Assembly (NCBI GenBank): GCA_964503455.1
Contig: CAZCZR010000062.1
Coordinates: forward strand, 1-10,591
Source of the DNA: CAZCZR01 sp964503455
GTDB lineage: Bacteria > Bacillota > Clostridia > UBA1381
Length of the DNA stretch: 10,591 nt
Reading direction: 5' to 3'
The translations under genes and the position numbers were made by a program. This document shows, piece by piece, positions 6,276-10,591 of the stretch. Within the stretch, counting starts at the first letter, position 1, and every line of letters starts with the position of its first letter. Under the pieces are notes generated by a model that was not told the DNA's origin, made no database searches, and saw only the letters and a list, made by a program, of their open reading frames with translations.

Positions 6276-7043
6276 TTGAAAAAGGCTGATAAATACACTC
6301 TTATAAAAAAATCGCAGCCGGTTCGGGGCATATATGACTTCACCGTCCGCGCGCCGGAGATAGCGGCGGCTGCCGAGTGCGGACAGTTCCTGCACATCGA
6401 CTGCGGCGAATCGTCATTTCTGCGCCGCCCGATAAGCATCTGCGACGCTTGGGACGGCAATGTGCGCTTTATCTTTGAGGTAAAGGGCATAGGCACGGCG
6501 GAGCTTGCGAAAAAGGAGCCGGGCGACATGATAGATATAATGGGACCTCTGGGTAATTCCTTTATCGTGTCGGACGAATACAAAAAAGCCGTCATTATCG
6601 GCGGCGGCATAGGGATCTTCCCGCTTTACGCACTGGCAAAGCGGCTTGACGAGCCGGCGGTGTTTCTTGGCTTCCGCACGGCGGACAGGGTTGTTATGGA
6701 GGACGAGTTTCGGGCGGTGTCCGAAAAGACGTTTGTATCCACCGACGACGGCTCTTACGGACTTGACGGCTACGCTGTAAATTATATGGAGAAGTACCTC
6801 GATGAAAACGAGGCGGACATAATATACTCCTGCGGCCCGATGCCGCTGTTGAGAGCGGTAAAGCGCATAGCGGAGGAACGGAGCATAAAATGCAGGCTGT
6901 CGCTTGAACAGCGCATGGGCTGCGGCATAGGCGCGTGCCTTGTATGCAGCTGCGAAACGATATTCGAGGGTACGGACAGATACAAGCGCGTATGCAAGGA
7001 CGGGCCCGTATTCTGGAGCGGGGAGGTGACCCTGAATGACTGA
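6276..7043 (+). CDS. pyrK: Dihydroorotate dehydrogenase B, electron-transfer subunit (FAD, [2Fe-2S])
   Basis: Passes electrons from the FMN of PyrD to NAD+ in the heterotetrameric class 1B enzyme. The 255-aa protein has a ferredoxin-reductase layout: an FAD barrel with RPIS (51-54), the GTAEL/GPLGN loops (73-94), a nucleotide domain with IIGGGIGIFPLY (107-118), YSCGPMP (184-190), and a C-terminal [2Fe-2S] loop with Cys 216, 221, 224 and 240 in the C-x4-C-x2-C-x15-C pattern expected for PyrK. All four ligands are intact. It starts at TTG, a rarer codon that may lower expression relative to its partner. Its last eight bases overlap pyrD, consistent with coupled translation of the two subunits. 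In clostridia the same gene is often called pyrZ. Confidence 0.95.
   Translation: MKKADKYTLIKKSQPVRGIYDFTVRAPEIAAAAECGQFLHIDCGESSFLRRPISICDAWDGNVRFIFEVKGIGTAELAKKEPGDMIDIMGPLGNSFIVSDEYKKAVIIGGGIGIFPLYALAKRLDEPAVFLGFRTADRVVMEDEFRAVSEKTFVSTDDGSYGLDGYAVNYMEKYLDENEADIIYSCGPMPLLRAVKRIAEERSIKCRLSLEQRMGCGIGACLVCSCETIFEGTDRYKRVCKDGPVFWSGEVTLND
7022..7026 (+). promoter_or_regulatory. pyrD ribosome binding site inside pyrK
   Basis: GGAGG lies 9 bases before the ATG at 7036. The other candidate ATG, at 7045, would be 18 bases away, so 7036 is preferred even though it overlaps the pyrK stop. Confidence 0.7.
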
Positions 7044-7947
7044 TATGAGAATAAATTTCTGCGGCGTGGAGTTTAAAAACCCCATAGTTACCGCGTCCGG
7101 CACATTCGGCTTCGGAGAGGAATACGGGGAATACGCCGCGCTTTCGGAGTACGGAGGCTTCGGGGCGAAGGGACTTACAAGAACGCCGCGCTGCGGCAAC
7201 AAGCCGCCGAGAATAGCCGAAACCCCGTCAGGCATCCTAAACAGCGTCGGACTTCAAAACCCCGGCGTCGAGTACTTCGCCTCGCATATCATGCCCTCTC
7301 TTGCAAAGGAGGACACAAACGTTATCGCCAATATGTCGGGAAACACCGTGGAGGAATACTGCGAAATGGCGGAGATACTCTCCGATACCGATGCGGCGTT
7401 GATTGAGATGAACATCTCCTGCCCGAACGTGAAGCACGGCGGACTTGCCTTCGGGACAGACCCCGATACCGTGTACGAGCTTACAAGGGCGGTAAAGGCG
7501 CACTCAAAAAAGCCGCTTGTGGTAAAGCTTTCGCCAAACGTCACTTCCGTGAAGGATATTGCAAGGGCCGCCGAGCAGGGCGGAGCCGACGGACTTTCGC
7601 TTATAAACACGCTTTTGGGCATGGTGATAGACATCAACACGCGCCGTCCGGTGCTTGCGAATAATACGGGCGGTCTTTCGGGTCCGGCTGTAAAGCCCGT
7701 GGCGGTGAGAATGGTGTATGAGGTATCACAGGCGGTAGACATTCCCATAATCGGCATGGGCGGCGTAATGAGCGGCTATGACGCGATCGAGTTTATGCTT
7801 GCGGGCGCAAGTCTGGTGGCTTTGGGTACGGGTATGTTTACAGAGCCTGATATGATAATTCGCGTAAAGCGCGAAATGGCGGAGTACGCCGAAAGGTTCG
7901 GCATTAAGGATATTAATGAGCTTATAGGCGCGGCGGTGCTTAACTGA
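7036..7947 (+). CDS. pyrD: Dihydroorotate dehydrogenase, class 1B catalytic subunit (NAD+-dependent with PyrK)
   Basis: Oxidises dihydroorotate to orotate on FMN in the cytoplasm. The 303-aa length is typical of class 1. The active-site base is Cys129 in MNISCPNVKHGG, which places it in class 1 (class 2 membrane enzymes use Ser). Other FMN and substrate elements are TASGTFGFG (19-27), KGLTRTPR (45-52), NSVGLQNPG (69-77), VKLSPNV (163-169), GGLSGPAVKP (212-221) and GMGGV (240-244) followed by ALGTG (262-266). The adjacent pyrK makes class 1B certain in practice. The frame overlaps pyrK by 8 bases. The gene that usually follows in Gram-positive operons, pyrE, is replaced by nth 22 bases on. Confidence 0.96.
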   Translation: MTDMRINFCGVEFKNPIVTASGTFGFGEEYGEYAALSEYGGFGAKGLTRTPRCGNKPPRIAETPSGILNSVGLQNPGVEYFASHIMPSLAKEDTNVIANMSGNTVEEYCEMAEILSDTDAALIEMNISCPNVKHGGLAFGTDPDTVYELTRAVKAHSKKPLVVKLSPNVTSVKDIARAAEQGGADGLSLINTLLGMVIDINTRRPVLANNTGGLSGPAVKPVAVRMVYEVSQAVDIPIIGMGGVMSGYDAIEFMLAGASLVALGTGMFTEPDMIIRVKREMAEYAERFGIKDINELIGAAVLN

Positions 7948-7969
7948 GCGCCCGGAGGAGAATACGGAT

Positions 7970-8599
7970 ATGACGGGAAAACAGCTTGCGGCGGCGATAC
8001 GTCCTCTGCTCGACGCGGAGTACCCAAAGGTATGCTGCTCGCTTGATTTTAAAAATCCGGTCGAGATGCTTATAGCGACGCAGCTTTCGGCGCAGTGTAC
8101 CGACGCGAGGGTGAATATTGTCACAAAGGAGCTTTTCGCCCGATACAAAAGCGTTGATGATTTTGCCGACGCGGATATACTTGAGCTTCAGGAGTATATC
8201 CGTCCTACGGGATTTTACAGAAACAAGGCAAAGAACATAATCGCCTGCTGCCGCCGCTTGCGCGATGTGTACGGCGGCGTTGTGCCGGACAGCATGGAGG
8301 AGCTTCTGACGCTTGCCGGCACCGGACGAAAGACCGCGAATCTGGTGCTTGGCGATATATACGGCAAGCCTGCCGTTGTGGTGGACACACACTGTATGCG
8401 CCTTTCGAGAAGGATCGGACTTACAAAGGAGAAGGAGCCGGAGAAGATAGAGGCCGATTTAAAAAAAATCGTCCCCGAGGACTATCAGCTCAGGATGTGT
8501 CATCAGTTTGTGGCTCACGGCAGAGCCGTATGCAAGGCAAGGTCGCCGAAGTGCGATATATGCGTGCTGAAGGACGTTTGCCGGAAAAAGATAGAATAG
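7970..8599 (+). CDS. nth: Endonuclease III (DNA glycosylase/AP lyase for oxidised pyrimidines)
   Basis: Base-excision repair enzyme that removes oxidised pyrimidines such as thymine glycol and cuts at the abasic site. The 209-aa length matches E. coli Nth (211). The helix-hairpin-helix is LAGTGRKTANLVLGD (115-129), holding catalytic Lys121; the usual family form is LPGVGRKTAN, so Pro-to-Ala and Val-to-Thr are conservative departures. Catalytic Asp139 is in VVVDTHCMRLSRRIG. The [4Fe-4S] ligands C188, C195, C198 and C204 follow the C-x6-C-x2-C-x5-C pattern exactly. ATLSAQ-type substrate residues appear as ATQLSAQCTD (36-45). The gene starts 22 bases after pyrD with GGAGG at 7954-7958 and ends 10 bases before the next gene, so it is probably co-transcribed with the pyr genes. 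Confidence 0.95.
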   Translation: MTGKQLAAAIRPLLDAEYPKVCCSLDFKNPVEMLIATQLSAQCTDARVNIVTKELFARYKSVDDFADADILELQEYIRPTGFYRNKAKNIIACCRRLRDVYGGVVPDSMEELLTLAGTGRKTANLVLGDIYGKPAVVVDTHCMRLSRRIGLTKEKEPEKIEADLKKIVPEDYQLRMCHQFVAHGRAVCKARSPKCDICVLKDVCRKKIE

Positions 8600-8609
8600 A
8601 GGTGTCGGC

Positions 8610-9419
8610 ATGGATAAGTTTATAGGCGGCGTCGGAACGGCGGCTATACTGACGGCGGCGGTATTTGTTATAGCAAAGCTGCTTTTTGAGGCGGGAGTTG
8701 TAAAAGACAGTCAGACCCTAAAAAAATTTACCGTGACATATTTTTATGTTTTCGGGATAGGAGCGGTATATCTCGCGTTTGCGGCGTATGTGAAAAGCGT
8801 TGCTTCGGGATCGGTGAATATGTTTGATTTCGGCGGGGTGTTTGAAGAAAGCGAAGGCTTTTCGGCTGCGCTCGCGCTTGTAAGAGAGCCGGAGCTTTCA
8901 AAGACGCTTTCGGGCATGAATATGCCGCTGTATCCGTACATCGCGCATCTGGCGGGCAGGATATGTATGGAGGAGTACGATCTTGCGGGGATGTGGCTGA
9001 ATTTTATGTTCGCGGTCGCGGCGGCGTGGCTGCTGCGGCTTTGGACGGAGCCTGCTCTCGGCGAGAAGCGCGTATGCACTCTTACATTGACGGCGCTGTG
9101 CCTTCCGGGCGCTTTTGCGCTGTTTTATCCGGGCGGAGCGGCTTGCGCGGCGGCGTTTGCTATGGCGGCGTGTCTTGCGGCGGACAGAGGACGCTCCGTT
9201 TTATCGGCGGTGCTTATGGCGGCGGCCGTGCTTATGCACAAGACGGGCATAATACTTTTGCTGCCGTATATATGGACGATGGCAGGCGGATATAAAAAGC
9301 TTGTGCGGTCGGGTAAACCCGTAACGGTGAAGCCCGCTGTAAAATACGCGGCGCAATACGTCCTTATCGGAGCGAACGCGCTTTTGATATACGCCGTGAT
9401 CGGAGGTGCGTGGAAATGA
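8610..9419 (+). CDS. Membrane protein, shortened and degenerate relative of the adjacent PIG-V-like protein
   Basis: The 269-aa protein has about seven hydrophobic segments (roughly 8-29, 41-62, 106-118, 128-144, 155-190, 197-224, 247-265). By hand alignment it follows the next gene product: MPLYPYIAHLAG (105-116) matches its FYPLYPLLIRIA, and 162-224 matches its 140-203, including a shared GxxLLxxP end. It ends just after the helix corresponding to residues 220-238 of the neighbour, so the last 135 or so residues are missing. Positions that look key in the neighbour are changed: Asp60 to Gly83, Glu156-Ser157 to Gly/Ala, Arg189 to His210, Gln191 to Thr212. The frame is open and normally spaced, with GAGGTG at 8599-8604 as ribosome site, and ends by a 4-base ATGA overlap, so a functional non-catalytic partner is as likely as decay. 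Function unknown. Confidence 0.7.
   Translation: MDKFIGGVGTAAILTAAVFVIAKLLFEAGVVKDSQTLKKFTVTYFYVFGIGAVYLAFAAYVKSVASGSVNMFDFGGVFEESEGFSAALALVREPELSKTLSGMNMPLYPYIAHLAGRICMEEYDLAGMWLNFMFAVAAAWLLRLWTEPALGEKRVCTLTLTALCLPGAFALFYPGGAACAAAFAMAACLAADRGRSVLSAVLMAAAVLMHKTGIILLLPYIWTMAGGYKKLVRSGKPVTVKPAVKYAAQYVLIGANALLIYAVIGGAWK
9402..9406 (+). promoter_or_regulatory. Ribosome binding site favouring the ATG at 9416
   Basis: GGAGG is 9 bases before the ATG at 9416 but only 3 bases before the in-frame GTG at 9410. The ATG also forms the common ATGA overlap with the preceding stop (9417-9419). Both points favour the later start. Confidence 0.75.
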
Positions 9420-10546
9420 GCGGTGGAAAAAGGACTCTTAACACAAAGAAATACCTTTGCGACAGAAGGATCTATCTTCTCATATTCGCGTCGGCTGTCG
9501 CGACAAGGCTTATAATGCTTTTGCTCGGACTGTGGGTGATGAAGCGCACCGGCAATTCGCGCACGTTTATGGATATATTCCCTGAGGCGGGCGACGCCGT
9601 GCATTATCTGCGCATAGCGCGCGAGGGCTACGCGGCATCGGGCGAGAATGCGAAATACATCGTTTTCTACCCGCTGTATCCGCTGCTGATACGCATAGCG
9701 GCGATAGTTTTCAGAAATTATATCTTCTCGGCGATGTTCGTTTCAAACGTATGCTTCGGAGCCGCGGCGTGTCTGATGTACGCGCTGATACGAATCGACT
9801 GTGACGATGAAAAGGCCATGTCGGGAGTGTTCGCGCTGTTTGCGGCGCCTTTCGGGGTATTCTTTATGGGAATATTTACCGAGAGCCTGTTTGTGATGCT
9901 GTCGCTTTTGGCGCTGTATTTTATACGAAAGAAAAACTGGCTCGGCGCGGGAGCGGCGGGAGCGCTTGTGTCCGCGACAAGAACGCAGGGACTGCTTTTG
10001 ATAGTGCCGGCGGTGTACGAGATAATAATCGACGCGGCGGAAAAGAAGAAATTCGACAAGAAGTATCTGTTCACGCTTATGATGCCGCTGGGATTTATTG
10101 TATACCTGTGCATAAACAAGATAATGCAGGGCAGCTTTTTCGCGTATGTGGCGCATCAGGCGGCGCCGCCGTGGTATAATACGCCGGCATGGATCTTCGA
10201 AGTGCTGAAAACCGGAGTGAATATGGCGAAGGAGCATGAGGCTTTGTCGTATATCATATACCATCCGCAGACGATCCTGTTTTTCGTATCCGTCGCCGCG
10301 ATATTCTACGGATTAAAAAAAGGTGTGCGCACCTCATATCTGGCTTACTGCGGAGTATACACCGCCATGACTTATGTGTCCGGCTGGCTTATAAGCGGCA
10401 GCCGCTATGCCATGGGCTGTGTGCCGCTGTATATAATATTCGCTTCGATAGAAAATAAATATGTGAAAAACACGCTGATGCTGCTTTTCACGCTTTTATA
10501 CGTGCATATAACGATACTGTGGTTCGCGGGATATGCGATCATGTAA
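9416..10546 (+). CDS. PIG-V/Gpi18-like GT-C mannosyltransferase-family membrane protein
   Basis: A 376-aa polytopic protein, with the start at ATG 9416 rather than the in-frame GTG at 9410. About nine hydrophobic segments are visible (roughly 20-42, 86-99, 103-124, 136-152, 156-170, 176-200, 219-238, 286-300, 309-327, with two more at 335-345 and 352-373). Features of the bacterial Gpi18-related family are an outer loop GDAVHYLRIAREGY (59-72) holding a candidate catalytic Asp60, then FYPLYPLLI (84-92), FTESLF (154-159), ATRTQG (187-192), an FFAYVAHQAAPPW loop (241-253) and SRYAMGCVPLY near the end. Eukaryotic PIG-V adds the second mannose to GPI anchors; the bacterial acceptor and donor are unknown, with a lipid-linked sugar donor outside the membrane the likely model. 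It is translationally coupled to the preceding gene. Family placement is from memory of motifs. Confidence 0.7.
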   Translation: MSGGKRTLNTKKYLCDRRIYLLIFASAVATRLIMLLLGLWVMKRTGNSRTFMDIFPEAGDAVHYLRIAREGYAASGENAKYIVFYPLYPLLIRIAAIVFRNYIFSAMFVSNVCFGAAACLMYALIRIDCDDEKAMSGVFALFAAPFGVFFMGIFTESLFVMLSLLALYFIRKKNWLGAGAAGALVSATRTQGLLLIVPAVYEIIIDAAEKKKFDKKYLFTLMMPLGFIVYLCINKIMQGSFFAYVAHQAAPPWYNTPAWIFEVLKTGVNMAKEHEALSYIIYHPQTILFFVSVAAIFYGLKKGVRTSYLAYCGVYTAMTYVSGWLISGSRYAMGCVPLYIIFASIENKYVKNTLMLLFTLLYVHITILWFAGYAIM

Positions 10547-10591
10547 AGGATGAATTTAGCGCAGCGTAACATTTAAAAATTGCAGTTTTTA

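Noticed and set aside
9410..9415. GTG start for the last membrane protein
   Set aside because: Only 3 bases follow the GGAGG; the ATG at 9416 has ideal spacing and the usual ATGA overlap.
8610..9419. First membrane gene of the pair as a frameshifted fragment of a longer gene
   Set aside because: Reading on past 9419 in the other frames gives only the distinct N-terminus of the next protein, which begins with its own complete membrane segment, so a simple recent frameshift does not explain the short length.
10574..10591. TAAAAA/TTTTTA palindrome at the right edge, possible terminator
   Set aside because: It has no GC pairs beyond a G-T wobble and the window ends within it, so neither a terminator nor a promoter can be judged. 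The 45 bases after the last gene otherwise show nothing I can support.

Overview
The window reads as a chromosomal stretch of an endospore-forming, fairly GC-rich clostridial Firmicute, probably a gut Clostridia/Oscillospiraceae-type organism. The reasons are an intact mother-cell sigma factor (sigK) with a pro-sequence, strong GGAGG-type ribosome sites, GTG and TTG starts, an FAD/[2Fe-2S] dihydroorotate dehydrogenase pair (pyrK-pyrD), and a long type-2 PyrF. All recognised genes lie on the + strand. I see no RNA genes, insertion sequences, CRISPR array or broken reading frame. The lineage is an inference from gene content and base composition by eye.

Layout: (1) 1-42 may hold the last codons of an upstream gene. 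(2) 66-755 is sigK. (3) 756-962 is the regulatory gap, with a good housekeeping promoter (782-810), a perfect 9-bp palindrome (841-863), and two mutually exclusive hairpins, one of which covers the pyrR ribosome site. (4) 963-7947 is a de novo pyrimidine operon, pyrR-pyrB-pyrC-pyrF-[membrane protein]-pyrK-pyrD. (5) 7970-8599 is nth (endonuclease III). (6) 8610-10546 holds two overlapping membrane-protein genes. The second looks like a PIG-V/Gpi18-type (GT-C) glycosyltransferase. The first resembles its N-terminal two thirds but lacks the key residues. Gaps from pyrR onward are -8 to 66 bases with no convincing terminator, so one transcript through 10546 is plausible.

How the genes work together: PyrB makes carbamoyl-aspartate, PyrC closes it to dihydroorotate, PyrD with PyrK oxidises that to orotate using NAD+, and PyrF decarboxylates OMP to UMP. 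PyrR is expected to sense UMP/UTP and bind the operon's mRNA. carAB (carbamoyl phosphate), pyrE (orotate to OMP) and a uracil permease are absent and must be encoded elsewhere.

The parts most worth a second look are the uncharacterised GT-C-like membrane protein inserted between pyrF and pyrK, the active-looking/degenerate pair of GT-C-like membrane proteins at the right end, and the pyrR leader, which suggests translational control rather than the classical PyrR terminator-type attenuation.
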